DNA of 64,000 nt from Dimorphilus gyrociliatus. Taxonomy: Eukaryota; Annelida; Polychaeta; Dinophilidae. The DNA lies in assembly GCA_904063045.1 (NCBI GenBank), contig CAJFCJ010000028.1, positions 372,001-436,000 of the forward strand, given 5' to 3'. The notes beneath the pieces were generated by a model, which did not search any database, was not told where the DNA came from, and saw only the letters and a program-made list of their open reading frames with translations. Shown one piece after another: positions 50,601-63,659 of this stretch. The position numbers and the translations under genes are program-made. The first letter of the stretch is position 1; each line of letters starts with the position of its first letter.

Positions 50601-53600
50601 TTTTTTGTCGCTAATTAAAGTACAATACAAATTTTCAAGTCTTAATCAACTTATCTAAAATCATTCTTTTCTCTAACAGATCAAATCAATAAAAATGTTA
50701 CTTACAGGAGAGGTTTGTCTCTTTTTATGGACAAGCTTTTCTTGTCTATTTACTTTGCTAATCTTAGTTTCATCTTCGAGCATTCTCTCTTCTTGTAACA
50801 CATCTTCTATTCTAAATGCGGTGTTTTCTGTTTGCTTTTCAGCTTGTAAATTCTTCCATAATTCTTTTTTTCCTTTTTCGTGAAGATTATTATATCTCAT
50901 ATCTTCAGCCATTCTCTTATGATTTTCAAAAGCAGCTACCTCGTTCATTGGAATCAGGCGAAGAAATCCTCTAGAATCTTCAATATTTGTAAAGGTTTTT
51001 GTAGGTGTTTTTTCGATGCGAAGCAAAGGAAGCGGTCCGCTCATGGAGAACTTTTTATAAGGATGAATTTCTGTCGCATTTGCGTCAGTTCTAGGCATGC
51101 TTGAACTCCAAACTTTCGGTAAAGCATCAGATTCTTTTTCTGCTGGCATTCTCAAAAAAGATATTGGATCTCTTGGTCCAAATGATCTATTAAATTCTGA
51201 TAATCTACTCATTAGATTTTGAAATGGTTTTTCTTCTTTTTTTGCTTCGCTCTGTTTAGATATTGATAGGAGTGGAAGTGCTAAATTTTGGTTTATTTCC
51301 TTTAATTCGTTAAGTTCGCTTAATGCGCTCCGAATAGATATCTTTGGCTGACTCTTGCTATTCGAAGACCTATTTAATTCTTCAATTCTTAAAGGTTTAT
51401 CGTCCAGTGGTCTATCTATCTCGGTCTGAGTTTGTTGTTCAACAGGCTTTTGTATAGGACTTTTATTTGCGCCTGGTTGCATTACATTTAACATAAGCAT
51501 AAAACTCTGTTGCTGAGCGTGGATGAAAGAAGCTAACTCATTCCTTACGATATATTGCATCTGTTCCGTTATATTAGCTGTTTGCTGTGGCATATTAGAA
51601 GTAAATTGACCTTGATGCTGTGACATATTAGAAGTAAATTGACCTTGATGCTGTGACATATTGGAAGCAAAATGACCTTGATGTTGTGATTTATGCAAAT
51701 TGCCAAATTGCGGTTGTGCATTTGAATTTTCATAAACTTGTTGGTTTTGAGGTTCAGGGCGTATTTGGAAACTATTTGGTTGATCAGGAAATTTTAATTC
51801 ACCAATTGAAGGCTGATTTGGGATAAATTGAAATTGACTATTGGCATTAGATGCTTTGCTTGTTTCTTGTTTGTGCTCCCTAAAAGATTCTACATCTTCT
51901 AATTGCTCACCACTAGTAGTTTCAGATTCTCGAGTATAACTTTCCGGAACTGACACGGAATCATTAGTTAACTCATTGATAACCTTCATTTTCTGTGTTC
52001 GTCTCCCAAAAGGTATATCGTCATCCAAGCTTTGCATCGATGTAGTACTCTGTGAGTTTGATTCCAAGACTTCCACTTTATCGGGATCTTCTTCAATCAT
52101 CAAGAATTTGCTTAATTCTCGAGTCACCTTATCGTTGTTTACACTTTTCTTTCGAACTGGTAAGCGGCCTGTAGAATAGCCTTGAGCTACCTTTATTGCT
52201 GATGCTTGTGGTGCTTTCATTCCACTGTCCGTACTGTTCACGTCTGATTCAGATGTCTCTTTGGTCATAAAGTTTTGTACATCATCATTTGTTAGATTCC
52301 TTGATGTGTCACGCTCAGAGTCTAGGAAATCTGTTATATTAGAACGGCCAGTATCTAGAGCAGAAACGCTTGTCAAATCGTCATCAGTTGAAGCAGAACT
52401 AGTTCTTCTGGTTTTAGACTTTTTACCGGGTTTATTATTTCTCGGTGATTTAGGAATGCGTTCTCCGTGAACTGGATATGCCATAACAGTTCGATAGTCT
52501 GATGACGGAATAAATCCCTGAGTTTTCATGAGAGGGTCTTCTTTTACTTTATGTTCAATTTCATTCTCTTGCGAGCCTCCCCGTTCAAGCAACCACAGAG
52601 CATATAATATCATTCGTGGATGAACTTTTAAACGAACAGAGAACCTATTCTCTTCACATGTAACATGACTTCTTCCAGTCCAACGCATAAGCCAATCGAG
52701 TTTTGTTTCAAGATCGGAAAATTTATCCCCAAATTCAAAGCGTTCCAGCTGAGCATAGCTTAGAATATTTTGAGTTAAAACATCGCTAGAACTTTCGCTT
52801 TCCATTTCTCTTTTATCAGACCTTGGAGTGTCCAATGGTGATACCTAAAAAATGTAACAATATTTTGGTTAAAGTAGATTGTTTATTAGTTTCGCAGTAT
52901 ATATAGATAGACAACTAACTCTATTTCCGTAGGTGGAATATAAATTTCCATGTGTAAGTATCGAGGAAAATTCCATTTCAGCGCATTCCTTCGCAACAAG
53001 ATCGTTTAGACTACGACATTTAAACAGACCAGCCTGTGTAATTTTTAGACTAGATCTTCTTTTACTGCTCTTTGAACTATCGGATGCTTCTCTAGCACTA
53101 GACGGAGCGGAATCACAAAAGTTTTGCCTCTTATATAAACTTGTTGCTACTTTATGACTAGTAGATTGTAATTCACTTTCTTCCAGCTGTTTTCCATAGA
53201 ATAAAAGAAGTGGTATTTCATTTTGTTCATCTTCTTTTACATATTTTTCAAAACCAACTTCATATAATGTTTCTAAAAATGTTAGATATTCAGGTTCGAA
53301 TTCAAATTGATTCTTTGGACGTTTAGTAGATCTGGATAGCTGTTCATAATAATAGACGGATAGTGTCAAGCTACTATTTAGACTAAATGTTTGCCAATTT
53401 TTCAAAAGTATTTCTTTCATTCTATCATCTATTTCTGCATCGGCGTTTACAAATAGATTATTAAAATGAATAAGAAGGTCAGCAGAATTTTTTGACGTAG
53501 GTAATTCTTGAATAAGAGAAAGAATTACATTTAAAACTTCCGTTTGACTCCCATTATTTAGTAATGAAGAAAAATGAGCTAAGTGAACAGACCAACAAAG

Positions 53601-53951
53601 GCAATCTAGAATTAGCGAATTCCAAGCAAACTTTTGACTGCTATATTCTTTATTATCAGTTGAAACATTAGTCTATTAATGATTAAATATATTAATAAAT
53701 CTCGTAGTTATTTAATAAAAAATGATAATTTACCATTTCGTTAAATAATTTGAGTTTTTTCCTAAGTAAAAGATTCATCATGTCCCTACAATGTAGAAGC
53801 CAACAATACTGGCACATTTTCTCAAAAGATTGCACGACTGCCTTTATTTCCTCATCTTTAAGTTTTTTATTTAAGAGATGATCGAATTGTAGATATCTTT
53901 GTTCTCCAGCTGGCAATATATTCGTTTCCGCTTTGATCGGATACTGTTAAA

Positions 53952-53987
<36 letters not shown>

Positions 53988-56900
53988 TTAAATCGTCTCA
54001 GGTATAAATAAAGCTAACCTTGACATTTGGAAATTTTTTAATATTGTTAAATATTTTTTGATAATACCAAACAGAACAATGTTTAAATGTTTTAGACGAT
54101 GAAAACATAAGTTTCAATAAGTGTATCATATTCGATAGTTTCCCTCTAAGATCAGCTTCGGTTTTATAAGTTGACGACGATGTCTGGAAAGACAAAACAG
54201 AAGAGCTTTCTTAGTGGAATAGGTTGATTAAGATAGATTTAAGAACAATTTGCTAAAAATAAAATATAATAAAAATAACTGTGAGTGAAAAAATTTAATT
54301 CTAAACTGAAGAAAATCTTTGATTCTCCAAATAACTCTGTTTGTGATGAAGCTCTCAACTTAGGACGTGTATATATTAGTAATAATATTTACTTACATTA
54401 TAACACGTATACTCAGGTTCATCATTCTACAATTGGTACAATAATTATTTGACTTATAACTCTTTAGGTTCTGTTTTTTTCCCCTTAAAATATGACTTAT
54501 TACTTAATCATTTATTTTGTATATATTCATAAATAAAACCTATGTTCTGTGTGTTCTTTATTGTGCTTTATTTCTTTAGGTAATAAAAATACAAACCTCT
54601 TCAAATCTTTGTAGACTAAAGAGAGGCGGAGCTGGAAGATAAAAATCTTCAACTACCATTAAGTCTAATTCCGCTAAGGTGTTTTCTATTTCTTGACATA
54701 AACTCTTCAGAACCCATGCAACAGATTCTACTTGACAGAGAGTTGCGGCTAATAGATGATCGGATAGTGTTAATGCCAAACTTTGAGAAGCGGATTCTAC
54801 ATTTTTATCATAAATATTTTCAGTTTTCGACCTATTCAGAAGAGGTGTAACATGAGTTCTTAAAATGCTCTCCGGTGTTAGATACTCTGGGAGGATCAAT
54901 ATAGGCCTATTTGGACAAAATATTAATAATTAAGGGTGTAAATGATAACAAAATAATAACTTTTAAAACATACTTATCGTAACATATCTCTAATATCTTT
55001 TTTCTTTCTTCTAAAGCGAATCCAAGGCTAAATGACGTTTTCCAATCACCCATTTTAGAAGCAAACCAAACAGCCTCTGGTATCATACCACATAAAAGCA
55101 TGTAATCGATAACTTTGTGAGGTGTCCATAAATTACTTAATTCTTCTGATCTTATTATAGAAGAGATAACGCTATGAAACATAGGCAGAGTTCTATCAGA
55201 ACCTAAATAGAAATTAAAAAAAATAACGAATATTTATCTAAAAGAAGAATTAATAAAGACTAAAGAAATTTACTTTTCCCTTTCGCCAATAATGATGAAA
55301 TAGGCTTAGGATTTTGAGCGGGATACAAATACAATTCAGAATTTGTAAAATAAGCAGCCATAAAACGAGCCAATGACGAACAAACTTTTAGAACAGCTTC
55401 ATTTTCAATATAAACAATTGGAGTTGTTTGTTCATTTTGCTGCAATAGTAATAATATAATTAAAAAAAAATGTTTTTATATTTTAATATAATATAATTAG
55501 ATAAAAAAAACAAAAATGACCATAATAATCAAAATACAATAGCCAAAATCAAATCATTGATTAAATACTAATCGAATAAAATTAAAAATATTTTACATTT
55601 CCCTCTCTTTTCGCAAATAAATAATTATAAGTTAGAATTGTATAACTAAATAAATTGATAAATGCGTTTATAATATTGGGGATGCTTCATAGCCGATTTA
55701 AGAGATACCTTTAAAGTTTTTCTGGAAGTATTTTTTATGTTTTTCTACAAAAATAGTAAACACTCTTCTATAAAACAATGACTTTACATAGTCCTATCGT
55801 ATCTTTTTTTATTTCATTAATATTAATTGTTATTTAAATATCTTGTATTGTATGTATTAAAACTTACCTTTAAGACTATACTTAATGCTTCTAGATTTAA
55901 TTCGTCCGACTGACAAAGGGTTGCTGCCAATTTTAAATCCTTTTGCCTAATTAGTAATTCTACTAATTCTACAGCAGCTCTTAATTCGTCCTATTAAACA
56001 GTAAAGAAACAATTTTGTATTGAATCAAATTTTATTGTAATTAGATTACCTGAATGAGTAATGTATAAAGAATTGAATGTAAGACTTTAGTACGTTTTTC
56101 ATCTGAACTATCTATTTTAAACAAACTTATTTAGACAAGTTAGTAAATATCGTATGTTGTAATATGTTACCCTCTGAATGTAAACTTTGAACCCAAATAT
56201 CCATAGCCAAAGCGCTACAACCAATTAAACAATTTTCATCCGATTTTGGTATCTGAAAGCTACTTGAATCTATTTGTTTACTTAAAATTCTTTTAATCTG
56301 ATGAACATCTTCATTGCTTAATGACTCTTTATTCATTTGTAAAAAATATTCATTCAAGCTTTCCCACCAAGATTTTTTGTAGCTGTAACAATAAAATTTG
56401 ATTAAATGCAGTATGACCTTGATTTACTGAAAGATTCGAACCTAGAAGATTTTTCTTCCAATGAGTAATTTGGCATTCTTTCATATATCCTATTTGTTTG
56501 TGCATCCGTAAAAAACAAAAGAGATATATAATTTTTTATTCCACTGCCAATATCGTTAAAATTATTAAGATTTTTAAGCAAAATCTCAGAAAGGAAGATA
56601 TTTACAAAATTTCTGATATTTAAAGCAAAATTTTGATATAGGAAATCCAATTGAGCAAATGTAAACAATTGTTTATAAACTTTAAAGATTGTTAGCATCT
56701 TTCTCTTGCCAGATTTTTTTCTACTTAGCAAACATTTTAAGCAAACCATTAAAGCGTCGGATAAACATGAAAAACAATTATCAAAACCATCACACATGCC
56801 AGGTAAACTGAATAAAAAATTCCAAATATTTCTAATATTTTCAACTATTTCCCTTAATGACAATCCTTCTTCATTAAAGAATTTTGTGGAGTTTAACTCT

Positions 56901-58967
56901 TCTAAATGTGGAAATCTAATTGCTCCTAAAATTTTAACGATATCAAGTTAATTTAATCTTTATTATGTTCATAACATTCATAAATAAGAGTAAAATAGAC
57001 ATCACCTGCTGTTCCCGATTGTTCTAATAAGAAGCTATATCCACCGCCAGCCTGTTCATCAGTCATATTTTTTGGTTCAATTTCAAATTTGTAGGCGCAC
57101 TTTTCATCCATTTTCGGCATTTTTATAGTCGCGCTTTGCCATGAATTTGAGTGGTTCATGTTTTTTTGAAGTTGGGTCAGATGAGGAGACAGATAGTCCA
57201 ACATTAAAATTGGCGCATTTTTGTTCGTTAAACTCGAAGAGAATTGTAAGACAGTAGCCATATAACCGTCTGAAAACAATATGATTGGTAGTCTAGGATG
57301 GCAAGCAACAGAATACTTTTGTCGAAGAGGATCACTAGAAACAATACTTATGTCGGCATCTTCTTCATTTCTATATAAAAGAAACAATTTTAAAATTAAC
57401 AGATAAAAATGTTTATTACATACTTTAGTGCAATTCTAGGATGAAGTGCTAAAAATGGCTTTGGTCCCATAATTATAGAGCAACCAGATGTTTCAATGTT
57501 AATTAATCGTCCAAATCGACTAGAAACAAACAGTGATCCATTCTTTAGAGCACCAACGACATATATATTATCATGATTCCATTCTAATTCACAAATCCAA
57601 AAGTTTCTATAAGAATAAACCTGTCTATAATTGAGTTAATTATTAAAAATAATATTCATACGATGATTCCTGGCCAACTAGATTATTTTCGATACCGCAA
57701 TTCAATAAATCCGTCTCGTGAACAATTTGATTTTCCCAACAATAAAATAATAATTTAGTAGCTTTCGTTGACTTTTGATTAGCTCCAATTGCTAGGAAAC
57801 GAGCATCTTTCGAACAAGATGTAATATAGGCACCTCTATGCCTATTTAACTTAAGATTAAAATAATCTAAATTTCTTTCAAAATGATGAATTTTATAATC
57901 ATATTGTTCCCTTTTATCCGAAAATTGATGCCAAGTTATAAAAAATGTATGAATATTCACAATATCATGAGAATTATATGTCCAATTAATAGAACAACAC
58001 TCTCCCCTAATCTATATCGGAGGAAGAAAAAGAATAAAAAATTTCTTCTTTTTATCTTATAAAAAAACTTATTATAAATTTTAATTTAGAAAATTCTTAC
58101 TTTACAAAAAAAGAAGGAACATGATATATTATAAATGGTGTTTTTATCGATTAGGTTGGTTAAACCAGTTTTTAACTTTGTCCAACTGCAACATAATACA
58201 GTTTTCTCTTCATTTAGTACATTTTCTTGAGGTGAAGCTTGTATTAGGAATAAGATATCGTAATCTATCAGCACCAATTTTCTTGCGTCATTAGAAATGT
58301 ATAATTTTGGCTTAATGAATGTAATAGATTCTTTAGGGGGAGTAATCCATCTTAATAAGTCAGTATCTTTGTGCCAAATAAGAATATCACCTCCCACGAG
58401 AAGATAAGTTAAAAATTTACCTGAAGGTGATTTATGAGCAAAATATATAATAGTTCTTTCTGTTTATTTTTCATAAAAAAAACTCTAAATTCTATTGTTT
58501 CTATGGTTATGATTACTATAAAAATTATTATGCATTAGTTAATAATCTCTTATTAGAGTCTTTGTGTTTCAAGAAAAAAAGGCATGAATTTTTTACTTTG
58601 ACAAGATTTAATCAAACTTTTTAATGATTCATTGGATAAAATTATTGTTTTACTATTCTCTAATGTAGTATTTAAAGCTTTACTCACCGTTTGAGGAAAT
58701 TCCATAGCATAATGCTTTTTCCAGATGGGAATGCAGTTTTGGTAACTTTCTTTTTGTTTTTCCCGAAGGTAGAAAAAGAATACTTGCTCTCTGCTTATCC
58801 AATAGAACAATACTCTCTTTCTTCTGTCAAATATATATATACATCTACTTTTTAACTTTATTAAAAAAATATATATAGAATGCTACCTCTCCAACAAAAG
58901 CTAGTTTAGACCATGGTTTTTTCCGTTTTATAGCAGAAGAAGCTAGAATTTCTGCTGTTAGCTTCAT
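47639..58967 (-). CDS. CPLANE1: CPLANE1 (JBTS17/C5orf42) ciliogenesis and planar polarity effector
   Basis: 25 minus-strand exons sum to 8949 nt, 2982 aa (human about 3200): 58887-58967, 58688-58823, 58101-58459, 57662-58011, 57424-57624, 57006-57370, 56442-56925, 56171-56382, 56050-56111, 55868-55990, 55274-55439, 54974-55202, 54597-54906, 54397-54426, 54019-54183, 53734-53943, 52920-53672, 50706-52844, 50335-50610, 50165-50234, 50006-50109, 49687-49946, 48143-49629, 47837-48078, 47639-47773. It starts MKLTAEILASSAIKRKKPW, nearly the vertebrate start. A beta-propeller-like region follows (GGDILIWHKDTDLLRW), then a helical middle (TPHKVIDYMLLCGMIPEAVWFA), a DWLMRWTGRS segment, a disordered Ser/Gln-rich part, an acidic stretch, and a long coiled coil with repeated SYVEQLKQLQ/TYQDQLQALQ motifs at the end. 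CPLANE proteins recruit IFT-A components at the ciliary base; human CPLANE1 mutations cause Joubert syndrome. One 57-nt in-frame intron (49630-49686) could be retained. Confidence 0.9.
51591..51689 (-). repeat. Three tandem 33-bp units inside the CPLANE1 coding exon
   Basis: Units begin at 51591, 51624 and 51657 and encode an 11-residue Gln/His/Ser-rich repeat (read on the minus strand, of the form SQHQGQFTSNM). The unit nearest the gene 5' end is the most diverged. It lies in the predicted disordered part of CPLANE1. Confidence 0.85.
53955..53983. repeat. (TA)n microsatellite in a CPLANE1 intron
   Basis: About 29 bp of alternating TA forming nearly half of the short intron 53944-54018. Confidence 0.9.
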
Positions 58968-59887
58968 TTTTGTAGTTTCGGAGGTGATATCCCTTAAGTC
59001 TCACAATTTCAACGTGTCTGAACAGATCGTAGTATTGCGAGGAAAGAAGAAAGCAAGTTTTATTCTCAGATCATACAAGAATTCGATTTATCAAATGTTC
59101 ATTTTTAAATTCTAAAGCTTTCTTTTTAAATTTAAGTAAAATATTTACAAATTTTCTAAATATTCATTCAACAAACTAAATCGGCACACGCCGGATGTTG
59201 ATAATTGCCATCAGCTGTCACGTGACGCATTCCAGAAAAGCTATTGGCTATCTGTATGTTTTACCATTTCTTGTAGCATTCCATAAACTTGTTAAAGAGA
59301 GTATTAAAAAAAAGAAAACGAAATAAAGAATATAAATTTTTTAAGAAATAAATAGATCGTTAATATTAAATGTTAAGGAAAATTCCATTTTAAAGTGATT
59401 ATTAATAGTATTATACTGTTATTCCATTTACTTTAAATCCATATAAATTATTCACGTAAATTTTTAAAGAATTCGATAAAAACTTCACTTATTCAACTTA
59501 CAATCAATTATTTTGGTAAATAATGATGAGAAATAAACATACCACTGATAAATGGCTATACAAACTGAAAAATTTACAAGTTTAAATTAAATATAAAACT
59601 ATGTTCGTCCACTAAAATAATTAAATATGGACAATCTACTATATATTTTTATTAAAGATAAAATAATGATTAAAATGAATAAGTATATATATATTATAGA
59701 ACAAAAGAACAAATACATTTCGGAAAACGTGTTTCATTATAATAAATAAAAAGAATAAAAAATAAACGAAAAAACGACGATGAAATTTATCTGGCCGCTT
59801 ATTTGTTAATCAATATCTAGACGTCACGAACGTCTCATTTTCATAAAATATACTGTTGGTGGTATAGCCACAACAGCTAAAAGCAAA
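58968..59887. promoter_or_regulatory. Divergent intergenic region between CPLANE1 and PHM
   Basis: About 920 bp head-to-head. A palindromic E-box GTCACGTGAC lies at 59217-59226, a USF/TFEB-class binding motif. The rest is AT-rich with no recognised coding sequence. Control of one or both genes is inferred from position. Confidence 0.45.
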
Positions 59888-61827
59888 ATGTGGATTCTCA
59901 TCTCTCTTGCTGTTGTTTGCCTAACATCGGGGTTTGAATTTGATGTTCGAATGCCCAATGTCAAACCTCAGGAGGTATTTAATATTATAAAAATAAAACC
60001 TTAATAAAAACTTTAATGAATGATTGTTAAATTTTTCAATTTTCTTTTTTTCCAATTCTAGAGAGATACATATCTGTGTAAACAGATAAAAATGGGTGAA
60101 TTAACCGAGTACATTAGTAAGTTTCAATCTAATTTTTATTCTTCATGATTCACTTATAAATGAAATATTAATTTAGAACAATATGGAAGTATATAAAAAA
60201 AAAATAGAACTTTCTTTCCATATTTTCCTCGTTTTTATATTTTTCTTACAAAAAGAAAAGTTTCCAAAGCGAAAACAAAAAATATGCTGACAGCAAAAAT
60301 CTTGTTCGCTTCTTTTTTGTGTTTTTCTAATAAATATATAAAATTATTAGGCGAAAAATTATGGTTTTTTTGCGGTTAACGTAATTTAATGTAAACGTTA
60401 TATGATTCACATTGGACCGACCTTTCCCCGTTTATCAGTAACTTGTTGCAGGATAGGGTGCTTCCAAATCTATTTGCGGTTTAATAATTGAATTATATAT
60501 TCGTTATTTAAATTTTCTCTTTTCCTTATTCGATTAGAATTAGAAAAGAATTAAATATTTAAATGTTCTTACTCGGTGCTATCATTCTTTATCAGCCAAG
60601 TTTAGACCGCATGCTAAGGCAGCTACCGCTCACCATATGTTACTCTATTCTTGCATTGAACCAGGAAGCGATGAAGAAGTTTGGTTAGTAAAATAAAAGT
60701 TTACTAATTAAATAGCAATTTTCATTTGAAAAATTATATCAACTTACCTATGTTGTCCAAATTAGGGATTGTGGCGAAATGATGCAGAGAAAGAGTACGC
60801 ATTACAACAAGGCTCCCGTTTGTCAATCGGGATCAAAGATCATATATGCTTGGGCAATGAATGCAGGAGACTTGAAATTACCGAACGGTAAATATTTGCT
60901 TAACTTTTTTGATTGTTTCTTAAATTAATAATGACATATTTTTCAATATTTTGCAGATGTTTCTTTTGCGGTAGGTGGAAATACAGAATCTAAATATTTA
61001 GTACTACAAGTTCATTATAAGAGCGTTGAAAAATTCTTAAGTAAGCGTTCACTAAACTTACAATAATTTAATAATGAATTTATTAATAACTCATTTAATT
61101 ATGTTCATTTAGGTGGTAAATATGGAGATAATTCCGGTATAATAATAGAAGCTTCTCCAGTCCCGTAATTATTTTATTCTATATATAAATATATATTGTT
61201 TTTTTACTTTCAATTAAAATATAATTGCTTCTTTAGAACAAATCATCTGGCTGGAGTCTATCTTATGGGTACAGGTGGAGAAATTAAACCTCATTCTATC
61301 ACTTATATGGAGACCGCTTGCTTATACAAGGAACCTGAAAATGTTGTCATGTATCCTTTTGCTTATAGAGTCCATGCCCACACACATGGTAGAGTTGTTT
61401 CCGGTTATCGAATTCGGAATGGCATTTGGACTGAAATAGGACGTATGGATCCGCGCCAAGAGGAGATGTTCTACAATATTTCAAGTCCTAGAATGACAAT
61501 TAAGAGAGGAGATGTATTGGCTGCAAGATGTACAATGGAAAACTTGGATAATGATAAAACTGTTAGAATCGGGTAAGATTTACTATTAACCCTTTATTAA
61601 TTTTGAAAGATATATAACGAAATATTTCTTTTTGTAGCATGACACAGGATGATGAAATGTGCAACTTTTATATCATGTATTACTTAAATGCAAATCAAAA
61701 ATTATCCAGTGACAACTGCTGGACTCCCGGCCCACCAAATTACTATTGGAATTTCCCCGCAGCTGATGCCGTTCCCGAGTCTGCCAGCACTCATCCAAAG
61801 ACCAAGCAACATTATTCATCGAATTAA
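59888..61827 (+). CDS. PHM: Peptidylglycine alpha-hydroxylating monooxygenase (PHM), monofunctional
   Basis: Eight exons (59888-59974, 60062-60116, 60596-60683, 60766-60887, 60957-61040, 61113-61164, 61237-61572, 61638-61827) encode 337 aa. A signal peptide (ILISLAVVCLTSG) precedes the two copper domains. All ligands known from vertebrate PHM are visible. CuH: H60 and H61 in AHHMLLYSC and H137 in LQVHY. CuM: H209 and H211 in RVHAHTHG, and M282 in DDEMCNFYIMYY. It hydroxylates the alpha-carbon of C-terminal glycine in neuropeptide precursors, using copper, ascorbate and O2 in the secretory pathway. The lyase (PAL) half is absent, as in insect PHM, so a separate PAL gene is expected. No membrane anchor is seen. 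Intron 2 (60117-60595) is the longest, with poly-A/T tracts. Confidence 0.95.
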
Positions 61828-62548
61828 AGAGCCTTGTTCGAGTTTCCATCGTTTTTGAATGTTGTAATTTGCCCTTGTGTTACACAAACTAAGCCAAGCT
61901 GAGGAAGCTTCATAGGCTTAACTTACTTAAAATATATATTATGAACAGCCACAAAAATTTCCATTTTCATTGTTGATTTGTGCTCTTCCATTTGAATGTC
62001 CAGGTTTTGCTACCCTGATTAAAACAATATATATCAAACCGTTTTTGATTCGGCCTGTTGATTATTTGAAGAGCTATAATATACGACTTATTTCACTTGA
62101 ATATCCATATCTTGATAATGTTTGATTATAGTTTCTCCATGAAAAAGACATAGAACCTTATATTGATTGCCCTTTTGCATGTCCTAAAAAAAATAAAATT
62201 CTAATCACACCAATTTTCTTATCATTATTTTTTATCTATCTCTATTTGTTTATCTTTATATATCACTTCCAACTAATTAATACAAGTTCTTTAGTGCTGA
62301 GTGCTTTCGAGATGATCCTTTAACGGTTATCTTTGGATTAACTGGTTTTTATTAAAAATCAAGAGAATATTAACTGCAATGGCTCCTCCCTCAATCGGTT
62401 CTTACAACTGAACTACTAAGGAGTCCTCACGCAAGTCTAAGTGTATTTGATTTAATTGATTTGCATTGTCGCTTGAGTAAATGTACAACGAAACTACATT
62501 GTTCAAGAACATCGAAAAGAGAAAGAACGAGAAAAAATATTAAACAAA
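61828..62548. other. Convergent 3' region between PHM and PITP
   Basis: 3' UTR-type sequence of two convergent genes. A short plus frame at 62461-62652 overlaps the PITP 3' coding end and is not supported. Confidence 0.5.
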
Positions 62549-63659
62549 TTAGAGCGCTGCTCCTTCATTTGGTGCAATTTCAGTATCTTCTAAGACTTTT
62601 CGATTTGTGCAGTCATGCATGTCTTTTTCATATTTTCGTAAGTCTTCCATAGTCATTCCGACCCATTCATCGATCCAAGCATAAGCTTGTCTATGTCCTA
62701 CAAGTAGTATTTCTTGAATACATGAATGAACGTACTGCTCCACTCGAGTCTGAAAACCCCAAACTTCGAAAAAGACCTTAACAACCTTATAGGAGCACAT
62801 TATGGGCTGATGAGTTTCCCTCCAGTTTTTCTCACTAATCGGTCCACGGTTAGTCTTCTTCGACTGGAAATTCTTAGGATCTTCTTCTTTTTTGTAATGT
62901 TTATCTGGGTATTGATCATGGACAATATCTATGTGAACTATTTCGCGTTTAGCGAGATCGTCGTCTTCTAAGTTTATACAATTTTCAGTTGTTCCTGGGT
63001 TATCTTCATAAGCTGTTTCGATGGCAATAGAAAATCTTGGGAAAAAAGAGCACTGTAAAGGTAAAAATAATATAGTTACTAAAGGCAACCCAACTTTAGA
63101 TCATGAAGTAGAATATCATTTAGTACTTATTTTTAAATTTAGAACTTAAGGTCACAGATAAAGCGGAATAAAAGTTTAAGAGACCACTTGTGACCGACAT
63201 TAAAGCAACGAAAAAAAAATGAAAAAGAAACGAAAAAAATTATAATTATTACAGAATATTCTGTCACAGTAAAAGGATAATAATTCCAAGCCTTTTCAGT
63301 TACATAGAATATCTTCGGTATCATACTCTGCATCCAAGTTGGCAATTTGCTGTTTATGTTTTAGATTTAATTCAAAGAAGAGTGTGAATCATAGGAACTT
63401 ACTTTGATAAATGTATTCTTTTCTCCGTATACTGGCCATCTCCGTGTTTTGGATCATGACAAGGCTTATTTGCTATTACTTCTACACCTTGACCTTTTTC
63501 ACTCTGTTCCAGACTATGTTTTGCAATCATATATAATTGACCTATCCTGTACTGTAATGAAATGCATTTTAAATAATACAATTAAATTCTAATAATCATA
63601 ATGTTACTTACTTCTTTCACAGAAAGAGGCATGCAAATTCTGTATTCTTTCAGGAGCAT
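62549..63659 (-). CDS. PITP: Class I phosphatidylinositol transfer protein
   Basis: Four minus-strand exons (63612-63659, 63403-63551, 63253-63349, 62549-63052) give 265 aa; vertebrate PITP alpha and beta are about 270. The order matches the family: LLKEYRICMPLSVKEYRIGQ at the start, GQGVEV, GQYTEKRIHL, LPTWM, EKAWNYYPF, then KKEEDPKNFQSKKTNRGP with the conserved basic lipid-binding segment, a KVVKVFFEVWGFQTRVE strand and a C-terminal helix WIDEWVGMTMEDLRKYEKD. It exchanges phosphatidylinositol and phosphatidylcholine between membranes and supports phosphoinositide signalling. No FFAT motif or extra domain is seen, so it is the single-domain class. Alpha versus beta cannot be separated. Confidence 0.93.

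Noticed and set aside
50308-52844. Treating 50335-50610 and 50706-52844 as separate genes from the region upstream or downstream
   Set aside because: All exons from 58967 to 47639 join in consistent phase into one 2982-aa chain with CPLANE1 features at the start, middle and end.
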